DNA from: Nereocystis luetkeana
Lineage: Eukaryota; Sar; Phaeophyceae; Laminariales; Laminariaceae
Direction of reading: 5' to 3'
NCBI GenBank assembly: GCA_031213475.1
Contig: JARUPZ010000007.1
Location: 4,769,586 to 4,833,585 of the forward strand
DNA length: 64,000 nt
In this document: in pieces, positions 1-11,939 of the stretch
Numbering within the stretch: position 1 is the stretch's first letter
Layout: each line of letters begins with the position of its first letter
Notes under the pieces: model-generated
Told to the model about the DNA's origin: nothing
What the model saw: the letters and a program-made list of their open reading frames with translations, nothing else
The model's database searches: none
Made by a program: the position numbers and the translations under genes

Positions 1-1070
1 ACGAGCAATCTACCGATTGGCCTAGCCTATAGGTTCGCCTCTAGTTTCTTCATCTCGCGTACATACGCCCAAGAAACACCCCTTTTTTTTTGTACGGAAA
101 CCCACTCGGGAGGAGGGAGGACTCTCGAGGAGAGAGACCGTGTGCTGCTGCTATCCTGTATACTGATTGATTTTTCGACAGTATATCTGCTGACTGACTT
201 GGAGTCAGCCAGTGCCCAGCCCCGCACATAGTTGATTTAAGACCCGGTACACCACACCCGGTACATACACAGACCAACATGGACTAGACTACAGCAAAAG
301 CGTACACACAGTAGTGTACGTAGAGTGCGCACCGTGTGTCGCGCGAGACAAGAGACCAACATAGCCTCCTCGAGATGACTTGCAGTGCGTACTGTTGTAC
401 AGTAATCTCAAGGGGGTTTGGGCACACAGCATATGGAGGGGAGGGGGGAAGAGAGAGGGCAGGGCCGGCGTAGGATGTAGTGGAAGGCTACGTGTATGTC
501 ACATCGGCAGCAGGGCGGACGGGACGGCAGGCCCACGTGGCCGCTAACATTGGCGGATGGGCATCAAAGGCTTGGCCCAAGCCTTGGTGTATGCATTGGT
601 GTATATACCTGGTATACCGGTATACCAGGTAGCAAATACCGCAGGTGGACTGACGCCCCCACGACCCGGTGTTGACGATTCAATTTTCTAGTACTTGGCC
701 TCCTCGAACTGAGCGGGGGGTTACAGGCAAGAGTAAAGAATGCTCGCAGAGCAGTAGGCCCCTTTTGTCTTCGCCTCGGACCCGTCATGGCTGATGCGTG
801 TACGCGGAGACTTTGGACTTTCGTTTGCTATCGATGGGAATGCGGTACATACACCCTTAAGCAATCAGCGCCCCAGGTCCCGTCCCACTCTTGCTTTTCC
901 CTGACCGTAACTCCTGCCCCCCCCACTCCCTCCCTCTCTTCGTCCCCCCCCCCCCCCCCCCCTACTTCCCTCCCTCCTTCCCCCCCCTACCCTTCCTATC
1001 TTCCTCTCTCCTTCCCTCTCCCCTCTTCTGTCCGCGCTCCCTTCCCCCCCGCCCGCCCGTCCGAACGCAA
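1..1070. other. Intergenic stretch with pyrimidine tract
   Basis: I see no gene here. A TACCWGGTA double palindrome lies near 603-630. From about 898 to 1050 the plus strand is almost pure C and T, ending just before the first assigned exon. This tract could be a 5' UTR or promoter element. It could equally be the pyrimidine tract of an upstream intron, because the first AG after it is at 1075-1076, six bases into the exon assigned to the downstream gene. Confidence 0.5.
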
Positions 1071-2342
1071 ATGCAGCTCACCCGCAAGGGATCGCACGCG
1101 TCGCTAGCGTCTGAACAGCTGGCCCCCCCGTCCGCCCTCCCCTCGAACGCCTGGGCAACGGGGTCCGAGGTTGGCAGCGGGCGCAAAGACACCGTCAGGC
1201 GGGCAGATGGCGGGGGGGGCGCCTACGCCAGCAAGGCCAGCAGAGGGTGAGACGAGAAGAGCGCACGCGATGGCTTTTGGGCAGAAATGCTGTGATACTG
1301 CAGCAGCAGCAGGAGGAGACCGCGGTGTAACTGACGTTCTGACGGACTGTCCCCCTACGCTATCAACACTGCTAACCGGGGAGGTTCACGGGCCAGGTCA
1401 AATCTTGGCGGGTCGGTTCGGGTCGGGTCAGGGTGACCTGGCCCGACCCGACCCGTGAGGATTTGAAAAACCTCCGACCCGGCCCGGTCCGGTCCGACCC
1501 GGCCTGACCCGGGTTTTAAAGACCACCAGACCCGCGAAGAGTCCTTCCTTGTATTGAAACACAACACCCTGGCAGTGTATGAACTCTTTTGGGAGTGTGG
1601 CAGGTACCGTGACCAAAGTATGTGAGATACGGGTCGGGTCATCGCCCGTGACAGCCAATAGTATTATAATAGTAGCATTTATACATGAGCCTTTTTTTAG
1701 TATTATCGTAGTAGCATGGCAGCGTTGGCTGTTAAAAGTGATATCGTACTCTTCGTGTCGACTGTTGTGGTTGCCTTGTCTGACCTACTGGTGCCTTTTG
1801 TCTCTCGTTTGGCGCCGAAAGATCGGATGATTGGGTCCCCCGTTGCCTCCTCGTGTTGTTGTTGTTGTTGTTGTTGTTGTTCTTGTTTTTTTTCACGAAT
1901 GCCGAGTATGAACAGTGAACGAAGCAGAACGTAACAACATCTCAGCCGTCAATAAAGTTTCGTTTTGTTTCGTTCCGTGTCTCGTTGTTCCGCTTCCATT
2001 TCGTTTTGTTTGCTTTTTGTGTCGTATCGTTTTTGTACCTGGTGTGTCGTCTCGCCTTCGTCCACAGTATTATTTTTCGCACTATTTTTATTTGTTTCAT
2101 TCCCAGCTGTTTCATTTTTTTGTTTCGCGTCTCGCTTCTCCTTTGTCGTTTCGTTACGTGGTGTCGTTTCGTTTTTTTTTGACATTTTGGTCTTGCTTTT
2201 CTTTTCGCGTTTCGCGACGTTTTTTGTTGTTGTTGTTGAACGTTTCGTGCTGTTTCGTTCCGTTTCGCGTTTCACAGCGGAGGCGGCGGCGGCGGCGACG
2301 ATCAGATTATCGGGCGACTCCTGGCGTCGGAGGTGAGGCAAA

Positions 2343-2374
<32 letters not shown>

Positions 2375-5300
2375 AACCCATTCAAAAACGAAACACGGGG
2401 CATGTCGAGAGAGATGGTAACTGGTCTACAGAGTAGTTGTTAACACGCCAAGAGGTGAAAAATACGTATTTCGTGTTTTGCAGTGTTACCGACGAGACTC
2501 TAACTACGTACGTAACATATTCTAAAATGTATACCTGGTACTTCGTATATATATTTGGTGCGCATCTCAAAATGTGTTAGAAGATAAATATCACAATATT
2601 TAATTTTGTGGTACTCGCTAAAGTTCTCTGACCAGAGGCGAAGCTGACAATTTTTCTTGAGTACAGGCGGTGAGGTGGTGTGGTTGAGTGTTTCTTGGAC
2701 CGTGAGTGGGGGTTTCGTTTTTTTTTTTTGCGGGGGGGGGGGGGGGGGGGGTTGAGGGCGGGGGGTGTGTACTGGCATTTTTTTCATTATCACGCCTGCC
2801 TGTCCGTGATCGGTCCGGACCGTGTTTCGAGCGCGCGAAAGGGGCGAGAAGCAGAATCGGAGCCTCGCATCGCTCGCGGGCGCGCTTTCACCTTTTTTAT
2901 CCAACCCGTTTATTTTGTAACTCTTAACTCTCTTTTTTTGTACTGCTGTACCAGTAGTATTAATAGCTGTACATGAAAAAAAAAATCTGACTCTAATTTG
3001 AAGTGTATTTCGTCCCCGCCACCGCAGTGCGTGCAGTCCTATGATATGCGGGTTGCTATTACGGGGGGCCATAGTAGATAGGACCAAATATTGTTCGTAA
3101 AAATAGCGAAATATATAGGTTTTTGTGTATACCGTAGGTCCTATTTACTGTGGTCCCCCGCGATAGGACTTTTACTGCAGTCAGTTCCGTCTTGGAGACT
3201 ACCCCCCCCTCTAATTCCAAGTGGTTTGTCCCCACAACGAGACATCCAGTCCTATTACGGGGGACCATAGTTAATAGGACCTGTGGTATACATAAAATCC
3301 TATATATTTAACCTTTTTTACTAACAAAATTTGGTCCTATTAACTATGATCCCCCGTAATACAAGGGCTATAAGAACCGCCAAGAACTACTTTCGCGTAA
3401 AAAAAAAAAGTGGTTTGTTTGTTCTGTAGTAAGTCTTCTGTCTCTCTACCGTGGATCATTTAATGTAAGTATTGGATTGGATGAGGCCTCCTGCGCCGGC
3501 CTGTGGTCCCGCCCATACTTCGTTACGCCTCCTTTCAGATTGCCTTTGTTGTTGGCCGCTGGTCCGGGGCAGAATAGACTCACCCAAACTTCTATCACCT
3601 GAACTCAGTCCTTGCCCGCGCACGCCGCAAAGTCCTTTATGAACTCCGGCGACAACGGTAACTCGCTAGCTTCGCGTAGCTCTGGCCACGTTTTCTTCTT
3701 GCTACCCCGTACTTGTCCACTCCCCAAAATGCGGGTGGAGTTCTTACTGCAGTACATGCAGAGTAGTGACGTTTTTTTTTTTTCGTTTTTTTCTGCGTGT
3801 TTTCATCCATTGTATGGCAGGCGTTTTCTCGAGTACTGGCGGCGGCGGTGACGGATCGCGTGAGGACGGAAGTTGCGACCAGGGTGAGTGAAGGCAAAGA
3901 GGCCATGTGGGGGAGGGGGGGGGGGGGGGGGGGCGGGGATCATGGTTCGTGGCTTTCGTTGCGGACGGCCTCTGTTTTGCGCGGTTCGCCAGCTTTTTAT
4001 GTGTTCGAGGCACTAGCGACGTGCACCCTGTTTTTTTCTCCCGGTGTTCGTGTTGTTTCGGTTTGCGAGTGATGAGAGATGACGCATGATTTACTTACTC
4101 GTCCAGCAGTAGCAGTAGCAGTAGCATATAGAGAGAGCTCGTACCGTTTTTCGTGTGTCTCGGTGTACTTCTTGTTTTGTGCTCGTTTTTGTTCGAACTG
4201 GACGTTTTAGCCTCTGTTCTTTGTGTCCGCGGGCTTGAAATTAGATTTTTTGTTTCTGTAGTCTAATATTACGGGGGACCATAGTAATAGGACCAAATAC
4301 TGTTGACAGTATTAATAGTTGATAGTAAAAATAGCGAAAGGACCAAATTTGTTGGTAAAAATATCAAAATATATAGCTTTTTTGTTTATGCTCTAGGTCC
4401 TATTTACTATAGGTCCCCCGGAATAGGAGACTTCGGGGAAAGGTGCTACTACTGGGGACCATAGTAAATAGGACCAAATATTGTTCGTAAAAATAGGTAA
4501 ATATACAGGTTTTTTGTGTATACCATAGGTCCTATTAACTATGGTCCCGCGTAATAATGTGAGAACATCAGCACCATTCTTCACCATAATCAATCTATCA
4601 ATCAATCTATCAATCAATATTTCATTCACCACCACCACTACCACCACCATCACCACTATCACATACGTGCTCATGGCCCTTCCTTTTTGTTTCTTGTTTG
4701 GTGTTGCGCTATCCTGCTATGCCGCTTGAAGTTCAATGAACTAACTAACTCTCTTGACGTCTCCGCTGCCGTTTTTTTTTTGCGTCTTGCGTTTTTGCGG
4801 GCGGACTCTTTGCTATCGGCTGTTTTTTTTTTGCACGTTTGGCGGTGGTAGGAAAAACAGTCGAAGGCCGAGCACGAAACCTTGTTGAACCGGATGTGTG
4901 AACTTGAGCAGATGGTCGACGACGCGGGCGGAGCAATGGACGACATTGCCGTGAGTAACGACTATTAATAATACCTTGTAGAGCAGCTGGTTGGTGTTTT
5001 TTGTGTTGAGGTATTGTTGCGTATCGAACGAGAGTCACTCTGGACGTGTAAGCAAATGTAAGGACCGCTTGGTCTCCATCATGCTGTCTAAACAGGTTAA
5101 TAGTATTTTCAGTACCGCAGTCCCGATCTGGGGACAAACTATTCTAATTCCAAGTGATTTGTCCCCAAAACGGGACTGGGGTCCTAAAAGGGTCAAAGCC
5201 ATTCCCGCCCGTATTGGTTCTCACGATACCGATAATCTTGACGTAACGGATACGATTTTGATTTTGTTGATTCTGCAGCGAGACATCAAGGCCTCCGACC

Positions 5301-6060
5301 AAACAAACCAATGGATGCGATGTTGATTGATTCTTGATATATATACCTTGGTATATCTAATATATACCAGGTATAAAGATATTATGTATATGCTTCGTAC
5401 ACATCGAAGCTTTCTTTCGGTGTTTTCAAGCACCAAAAAAGACGGGGAGTGGAATGCCAGGGGATGGAGGGCTAAAACACGTTCGATACAAGGCGTCCGA
5501 AAGATCGCGGTGGCGGGCGGACACACGCACACACACTTTTTGGCGGGGTGCGTCGAAGCGGTTCCTCGATCGTTTTCATAACCCTGCTGCCGAAACATGT
5601 ACTCATACGAGTATCCCACTCTATTTTCGAGCAGTAGTTTCCTAAAAAAAACTCGGTGCAGTCCTATTAACAGTTAGTGATACGGGGTCAACCCTTTTAG
5701 GGCAAAGTGCAGTCCCGTTTTGGGGACAAACTACCTAGATTTTTAAGACTGCAGCCCCAAGAGGGTTAACTAGGCTACCCAGCTCCCTAGCCTCCCCAAC
5801 TTTATCCCCCCCGTTGCTGCTGCTGCTGCTGCTGCTGCCTCCACCGCCGCGGCTGTCTTTGCTCTGCGCGGCTCGGCTTGTGCAGTCGATGGTCCAGAGC
5901 ATATCGGAGAACGTGGAGACGTCACCAACCGAGACCGACTCCAGGGACGCTGCGGCAGGAGGTGGTGGCGATGCGGGCGGGGGCGGGAGGGACGATGCGC
6001 GCGTGGCGGAGCTGACGAAGCTTTTGTGCACGGTGCACGATATGTCTTCCCAGGTAGGTG

Positions 6061-6092
<32 letters not shown>

Positions 6093-6376
6093 CTGTTGAG
6101 CACAGGACCCTTGTTGGGTACCTGGTACGTATTGTGTTGGCGTTTTTGTGACGAGTCGTTGGTTAACCGTCTACTTATTGCTCTCTCTCTCTCGTTTGTT
6201 TTTTCGGACACCTCTAATGTGATATCGACCAGGCGGCCGATCTCCTTCGCTCGGAGAGAAAGGAGAACCAGGTCCGCGTCCAGTACCTGGCCGAGCGCGT
6301 TAACGATTTGGAAAGCACCAACCGGAATCTGCTAGCGGGGGAAGGCAGCGCACCGTCGGAGCCTATGGAAGGGTGA
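1071..6376 (+). CDS. Small coiled-coil-like protein of unknown function, six exons
   Basis: The exons are 1071-1246, 2278-2332, 3821-3883, 4852-4950, 5886-6053 and 6233-6376 (TGA), joined by GT-AG introns (donors GTGAG, GTGAG, GTGAG, GTGAG, GTAGG). The first intron is phase 2 and the other four are phase 0. The frame stays open for 234 residues. Residues 1-77 are Ser/Gly-rich with a poly-Gly run at the exon 1/2 junction. Residues 78-131 and 188-220 are charged and heptad-like (for example HETLLNRMCELEQMV and QVRVQYLAERVNDLEST). A second Gly/Asp-rich linker separates them. There is no signal peptide or membrane segment. I do not recognise the family. Length and coiled-coil character would suit a small scaffold or complex subunit, which is inference. 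The start is uncertain: the frame is open upstream to 891 through a Pro-rich pyrimidine tract, and the AG at 1075-1076 could be an acceptor, which would make this an internal exon. Two copies of the TA-flanked MITE lie in intron 2 and two in intron 3. Confidence 0.6.
1360..1535. repeat. GGGTC/GACCC inverted repeat
   Basis: GGGTC pentamers on the left and GACCC pentamers on the right face each other across a GGTGACC centre, so the block can fold as a long hairpin. It lies in the first intron of the coiled-coil gene. A diverged relative with the same centre is at 12785-12905, and a GACCC-rich trace is near 26450-26480. Confidence 0.6.
3059..3163. mobile_element. TA-flanked MITE (family 1), copy 1
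   Basis: This is a short hairpin element whose ends read TTACGGGGG...CCCCCGCGA, with the inner arms ATAGTARATAGGACC and its complement. TA lies on both sides. It sits in intron 2 of the coiled-coil gene. It has no coding capacity. Confidence 0.8.
3255..3359. mobile_element. TA-flanked MITE (family 1), copy 2
   Basis: Same family, with near-perfect terminal inverted repeats and TA on both sides. It lies about 90 bp from copy 1 in the same intron. It carries the TTAATAGG arm variant instead of TAAATAGG. Confidence 0.85.
4269..4423. mobile_element. TA-flanked MITE (family 1), copy 3, longer form
   Basis: Family ends with TA flanks. The copy is about 50 bp longer than the others because the GGACCAAATA...GTAAAAATA segment is duplicated internally. 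It lies in intron 3 of the coiled-coil gene. Confidence 0.75.
4449..4554. mobile_element. TA-flanked MITE (family 1), copy 4
   Basis: Family inverted repeats are present. The left end is degraded (CTGGGGACC) and the right end is GGTCCCGCGTAA followed by TA. It lies 25 bp after copy 3. Confidence 0.75.
5111..5194. mobile_element. Hairpin element family 2, copy 1
   Basis: The arms read ACCGCAGTCCC...GGGGACAAACTA and the complementary TTTGTCCCC...GTCCTAAAAGGGT, separated by a short CTAATTCCAAG spacer. The same arms recur at 5690, 26245, 29248 and 51231. It lies in intron 4 of the coiled-coil gene. Confidence 0.65.
5690..5768. mobile_element. Hairpin element family 2, copy 2
   Basis: The left arm CAACCCTTTTAGG...GCAGTCCCGTTTTGGGG and the right arm GACTGCAGCCCC...AGGGTTA match family 2. 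The right arm is more diverged. It lies in intron 4 of the coiled-coil gene, about 120 bp before exon 5. Confidence 0.65.
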
Positions 6377-7134
6377 TCTTGGTCCTCTTATCTACTCTTC
6401 TTCTTGATTGATGATATTTTGATGTTTTGATTTCGCCGTTTTTCGATGTTGTTGCTCCGACAAATGGTGGCGTGAACTTTTGTTGTTGTTGCTTCAACAA
6501 AATGGTGATTTTCATGCTTCAACAATAGCGGAGGCGCTGGCTGAAAAGAGAGAGGGTTTTGTGTGTTCGGTGTTTGGCGGACGGTGGTGGTAGTGGTGGT
6601 GGTGGTGGTGGTGGTGGTGGTAGTCAAATAGCCGAGAATATTTGCGGCAGGCGGCACCTGTCCCGGGATTGGCGGGGGAGGGGGGGGCGGGGGGGGGGGG
6701 GGGTGTACTCGATATCATGCATGGCCGTAGTCGTACGACCATAGACCCTCGCATCCCTACAATGCCGGGACGGGGGGGGGGGGGGGGTTAATGATAGCAC
6801 TTCCAACTCCTGGGTGGGGGTCCGATGATACGTAGCGCTTCCAAGTCCTTGGTCCTGGGCAAAATGTTGTTGGAATGTTTGTAGGGTTCTTGATTGAGGC
6901 CGATGTTTGTAACGTTTTCCTTGCGGAGGGGGTGGGGGGGGTTAATTGTGAGGGCGGTGGTGGAGGGGTGCCTCGTTGGTATGTGAAGTAGAACCACACG
7001 CATTGCATCCCGAAGGATGGTCTACACCCACTTGACTTCCTCGCGCACGTATGATAGACGAGGGCCGTTGCTGTCGGGGAGGGTGATAAGGGGGGGGGGC
7101 GCCCGCAGGCGCGCGTGTCCTGGCAAGCTGGGCA
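6377..7134. other. Non-coding stretch with GGT/G-rich tracts
   Basis: I see no gene. The stretch holds a (GGT)n run near 6585-6620 and a poly-G run near 6690-6702, followed directly by a family 3 repeat fragment at about 6703-6765. More G runs lie near 6772-6787 and 6928-6940. Confidence 0.5.
6703..6765 (+). mobile_element. Family 3 poly-G-associated repeat, fragment
   Basis: It carries the family markers GTGTACTCGATATCATGC, ATGGCCGTAGTCGTACGACC and CTCGCATCCCTACAATGCCG. The left end is fused to a poly-G tract as in the other copies. It is truncated on the right, where another poly-G run replaces the ACGTCGGGTTTTCACCG part. Confidence 0.65.
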
Positions 7135-7340
7135 ACGTCGAGGCTAGGCAAAGGCTGGGGCTGGGCTCAGGCGAAGCGAAGCTAAGGCTCTAGCGAAGCG
7201 GTGCTACGTTAGGCAAGGCTATGCTAGGCCAAGGCTACGTCAGGCAACGCCAAGCCAGCCAGGGAAGGCTATGCTAAGCTTTGCTACGCAAGGCGAGACT
7301 AAGGATGTGCCAGGCAAGGCAAGGATATGCTAGGCTGCGC
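7135..7340. repeat. Degenerate AGGCTAAGCTA-type short repeats
   Basis: Short units of the type AGGCTATGCTA / AGGCAAGGCTA are repeated irregularly for about 200 bp. No frame of interest is present. Confidence 0.6.
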
Positions 7341-8136
7341 GTTCTCCTGTGCTTACCCAGGCGCGGGGGAGGAAGGGGGTGTTGTGGGGTCGCGAGGTGG
7401 TGCCTCTTGCTGCCCACCCTGGTCGTTCTCGGTTTGGCCAAAACAGGCGCGAGCGACGGCGTACGTACGTACGTACGTCTGTGAGAGCACGGATTAAGGT
7501 CTGCCGGGAGGAAAAAACCTCTCGTTTTTTATTTTGAAGCGTCGACTCCCGTCGAGAGGTTGGACATAGAAATATAAAGCTGTTTGTTAAACCGGGATAT
7601 ATATTTGTTGGGATAGCATGCATAAAATAGGGTGCGTAGGAGAGAACGGAACGCTGCAACAGCGGTCGTGATGATAGTAAGCCGTACTCCGGTTGTACGC
7701 CCAGTCTGGAGCGAACGCCTGCAAACCCCACCCGCTTCATGCGTGTCTCGCGGCTTACCAGGTTGTGCCGCATGAAAAAGGAAAACCTTTTGGCGCTCAC
7801 GGCGCATTCACGAGAGAGAGAGTCCACGGAGAGTGGACGATAGAGGGCTTTCCCCCCCGCCTCGCAGTAATAACCCCTTTTTACTATTGCAAAAATTATC
7901 CAACACTAATCCAAGTAGTTTGTTTCCGAAAACGTGGATGCAGTTTTGAAGGGCGGTAGTTTTTTTTTTTTTTTCTTCTTCATTTAGGCGGATGAGAGGG
8001 GGGGGCGGCGGGGGGGATGCGCGTGTGCTCTTTTGCTGTGCTGTGTTTATTTTATGAACCCTATCGGAATTTCCGACAGAGAAAAAAAATATATCGAACG
8101 TGAATGTCGATTGTGACAGCATGGGCAACGAACGCG

Positions 8137-8228
8137 AAGCAAGCAGAGTCACCGCTAATGGAGGGGGGGGGGGGGGGGGGTATAAGCAGAGTCACCGCTA
8201 ATGGAGGGGGGGGGGGGGGGGGGGGTAT
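8137..8228. repeat. Two-copy tandem repeat with poly-G
   Basis: The unit GCAGAGTCACCGCTAATGGA + poly-G + TATAA occurs twice in a row (about 46-48 bp per unit). The G run length differs between units. Confidence 0.8.
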
Positions 8229-8689
8229 AAGGGAAGATGTTGTTTGAGGCGCATGCAACGGACGTATGACAGCTGTACTTCGTGCATGTTTAGTGCAGCA
8301 TGGAGATTGATGATACGTGGACTACTGCTGCTGCTGCTGCTGCATGCTTTTGTCTTATTAATAGGCGCCTAGCTCAGTAAGATCGCCATCGCTACGCAAT
8401 CGTTTTTTTTTTGTTGTCGTTGTGTTTCTTTCGGTCCGAAAACGGTTTCAAGTTCACGACGCCCTCAGACAGAATATCTTTCTGGAAGAAACGAAGAGAA
8501 AACATCGAATGGGGCAGTAGAGTGCGACCGACGTTTGCTTGCCGGCCCCGGCTTGGTCGAGCGCGGTCCATCCGGGTTGAGTTGTCGAGGTCGGGGTTAA
8601 GGGTGGAGGGGTCGAAGATGCCTTCGATACTCTTACTATGAGACAGGTCGTTCTGGGCGCGTCAAGCAAGGCCTCCGTTGGCCTTGCTA

Positions 8690-8900
8690 TACTAATCAGT
8701 GTAGTAGCGGTCAGTCAAGGTCAATCCCCTCTGTTTGCCTCATACCTGGTACTTAATACTAGTTTCGGTGTAGTAGCGGTCAGGTGAGTCAAGGTCAATG
8801 CCTCCTTTGGCCTTGGCCTTAACATGCTCGTGTTAGTGTAGTAGCGGTCAGTCAAGGTCAAGGCCCCCTTTGATCTTACTACACTAATTTTAGTGTGGGG
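8690..8900. repeat. Three to four-copy repeat, GTGTAGTAGCGGTCAG
   Basis: The motif TAGTGTAGTAGCGGTCAG followed by TCAAGGTCAA and GGCCTT-type sequence recurs at about 8697, 8766 and 8838. A decayed copy is near 8890. The period is about 70 bp. Confidence 0.7.
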
Positions 8901-9604
8901 GGCTGTCAGTCAAGGGGGGGGTCAAACCTCGGTTTTCCTATCATGAGTACATCTTTCGCTGTGATGGTGGTCGTGGTTTGGGTGTGTGCGTGCTCTGTTG
9001 GAAGGGGGGGGGGGGGGGGGGTTGCCGGGATTCGCGGTGGAGTCGGTTTGACGGCAGGTCGGTTGCTGGACACCCACCCTTAGTATGAGCGAGAAGAGTA
9101 ATTCCTTCCGCTGCGTACCACTCTAGTGACCCGAGAATATATACTGTAGTGCCTGTTTTGATGTCACACATCAGAGTCCCAATGAGGATATTGCATTCCG
9201 GGCAGGGGTGGTACAATACAAATGGGGTGGTTCTCGTACTATAGATTTGTTTCGCACGGAGCCAGTTGGTACGTGGGTACATGGTCGCTCGGTCTTGAGC
9301 TCTGTGGCTCTTATTGTGGCTTCAGAACGCGATGTACCTGTACCTTGGGCCTTGGTACAACAGACATGTACCATACGTAACGTATTTTAATTGTTGGAAC
9401 ACACGCACTACTACTGTCTTCGGTAGGGGGGGGGGGAGGAGGTGTACTCATGGGTGGGTGGGCGGGCGGGTAATACGGTTTTATATGTGGTTGTTTTTAC
9501 CGTGCACAGATGGCAGGGGTATATAGTGCGGCGGCGGATGAACGAACGAACGTCAGCTACACCCCAAATTGGCTTTGGGTAGGGGCGGGGCGGGGCGGGG
9601 CGGC

Positions 9605-9800
9605 TTGCTGTTTTTTCTGTTCCTTACTCGGACCTGAATGGATACCAGCTTCGTATCAAAATGTGTTATTTTTGGGCGGGGAGGGGGGGTTGGTCTCGCT
9701 CTGTCTAGTTTTCATTCTAGTTTCTTACTCGAACCTGAAAGAATGCCGGCTATGTATCAGCTTGTTTTTTTTTTTCGGGGGGGGGGGGTTGTGCGTGTTG
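9605..9800. repeat. Direct duplication ending in poly-G
   Basis: Two ~90-bp units share TTCTTACTCGRACCTGAA, GTATCA and a trailing G tract (9605-9690 and 9705-9800). Confidence 0.6.
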
Positions 9801-10329
9801 TTTTTTTTCCTTTTGTATACTTAACCTGCCTGCAGTAGTGTAGCAGTGCCGCAGGCCCCGCTGCCCTTTTTTTCTCAACATGGAACAATTTTCCTTCAGG
9901 ACGGACGTTTTTTATATTTTGGTTTCTCGTGTTGCACCTGGTACGTCTAACTCTACAGTAAATCTAAATTCTACCGCTTTTGTAGCAGTAGAAACCATGC
10001 GAAGCATGTGTCAGGTATATTAATTACACCACTACGGCTACGTGTTGCTTTTAAATACCAGGTACTACGTTTTGTAGCATTAAAACCATAGGTATCCCAG
10101 GTATAATGAAGAAGACCACGTGTTGTGTCCAATCGGTTTTATTTACTACTTGAGCACATCATCCTATTTTATTTGTTCCGGCGGCTTTTTCGGCGCTGGA
10201 ATGTCTTTTTTTCCAGCCGTTTTTTCACTCGGTCAATCTTCGATCCGTTTGATGCTTGGCTGCGAAACGTGTCTACTTGGCTGTGTCTCTATCTCTCACA
10301 ACAGTGGGCTTGTTGTGGTTACCTATCGG
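9801..10329. other. Non-coding stretch, no gene seen
   Basis: AT-richer DNA with TACCWGGTA palindromes near 9950 and 10057. I found no supported reading frame or RNA gene. Confidence 0.4.
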
Positions 10330-10339
10330 CCACAATACC

Positions 10340-11110
10340 CTTCGGGACGATTAATTATGCAATCGGCGGTGGGTGTAGGCGCGAACCATACCATGCGGGA
10401 GAAGTCGGTTGCGGTGGGTGTTGGCGCGAGCCATACCGTGCGGGGAGATTTATTATCCAGTGGGCGGTGCGTGTTGGCTGGAATCTTGCCGTGCGGGGAG
10501 ATATATTTCCCAATGAAGGTGGGTGTTGGCGCGAACCGTACCATGCCTGGATTAATATCCAATCGGCGGTGGGTGTAGGCGCGCACCATACCATGCGGGG
10601 AGAGTTATCGTCCAATGGGTGATGGGCGTTGGCGCGATCCATATCATGCGGGGAGATTTGTAGTCCCCTGGGTGGTGGGCGTTGGCGCAAGCCATACAAT
10701 GCGGGGAGATCCGATATCCAATGGGATGTGGGTGTTGGCGCGAACCATTCAATGTAGGAAGATCAAGTATTTCAATGTGCGGGTCTTGGCGCGAAGCACA
10801 CCGTGCGAGGAGAGCGGGTGTTCGCGCGAACCATACCATGCGGGGAGATTATTGTCCAATTGGGTGTGGGTGTTGGCGCGAACCATACCACGCGAGGAGA
10901 TTGTTGTCCAATGGCCCGTGGGTGTGAACCATACCATGCGTGAGAACAAGTATTCAAGGGGTGGGTGTTGGTTGGCGCGAACCATGCCATGCGGGGAGAT
11001 TATTGTCCAATTGGTGATGGATGTTGCCGCGAACCATACCATGCGGGGAGATTATTGTCCAATGGCCCGTGGGTGTTGTGCGCCAACCACAATACGGGGA
11101 GATTTATTTT
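10340..11110 (+). repeat. Minisatellite, ~45-53 bp unit, about 16 units
   Basis: The conserved block GGCGCGAACCATACCATG followed by CGGGGAGAT and a variable ATTGTCCAATGGGTG segment is repeated about 16 times. Units range from near-consensus to diverged. Some have lost the GGCGCG part or replaced the tail with AAGTATTCAA. Reading frames of 95-178 codons run through it on both strands. They reflect the repeat and are not treated as genes. Confidence 0.9.
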
Positions 11111-11403
11111 CCAGTCTCAGGACCACACGCTCAGGCCGATACACTACATAACCTGTTTCGCGGTTTTTCTCCAGGACCGAAAACCAGGCTCACGCTAAAT
11201 ACTCGCGGTGAAAAACGCGTGAAGGGAAAAGGCACACGCGTGTACTAACCTGTCCAGACATGTGCGGGCCGATTGGGTATGTGGTATGAATACGAAAAAA
11301 ACATCCTTACATTTGCAGACAGTGGTACCACCGATAGGTAAATATGATAATAGTATCAGGTACCATACGACAGTAGCTGCTCCGAAACTTGGCAGCTAAC
11401 TGC

Positions 11404-11835
11404 ATTTTTCGGGGACAGACCACTTGGAATTAGGGTGTGATGTATTTTGCACTTTAACAGCAGTATCGAAAGCAGGCTGGGATTCTTGTCTATCTGGGGC
11501 ATCGTTGTCCATCCTCTCCCTCTTTTCATTCTGCCTTTTCTTTGTGTTGCTGGCTGCGGCAGGTAGGGTGGGAGGGGGGGGCGGATGGGAGGTAGGCACG
11601 CTCCAGCGTTTCAGGAAGGAGAGCAAGAAGAGCGAGGGCGCTGCCGCTTTTCGATCGTGCCGCGTGGAGACGCGCCCCTACTTCGATGAATATATTTCAC
11701 TGGATTTATCACTTGCTGCTAATAGCACGAGTACTACAGTAGTAAATTGATACGTACTCAGACAAAAATAATGTGAACCATAACGACAAACTGCAGATTA
11801 TTACAAAATCGGTTCCCGATCTCTAATCATATTTT
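11404..11835. mobile_element. Partial relative of the 420-bp family 2 element
   Basis: The left part (GGGGACAGACCACTTGGAATTAG-like, 11411 onward) resembles a family 2 arm. The right part (11770-11835; AACCATAACG, GCAGATTATTA, TCGGTTCCCGATC) matches 29530-29610 inside the composite element at 29248-29668. The copy lacks clean ends, so it is a remnant. Confidence 0.45.
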
Positions 11836-11939
11836 CCTTTAGTCCCTGCTCTTTCGTACACCAGACGCATTATATCATAGGTATACCGAAATGTTAGATG
11901 TATTCGTGCGGAGGGATAACTAGAGGGATAGCTAGGATA

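Noticed and set aside
1915..2436. 173-codon plus frame and 130-codon minus frame
   Set aside because: They lie in the T-rich first intron of the coiled-coil gene and are made of TTTCG-type repeats.
10355..11151. Frames of 114-178 codons over the 10-11 kb minisatellite
   Set aside because: Present on both strands and in several phases with the same repeated peptide. Explained by the tandem repeat.
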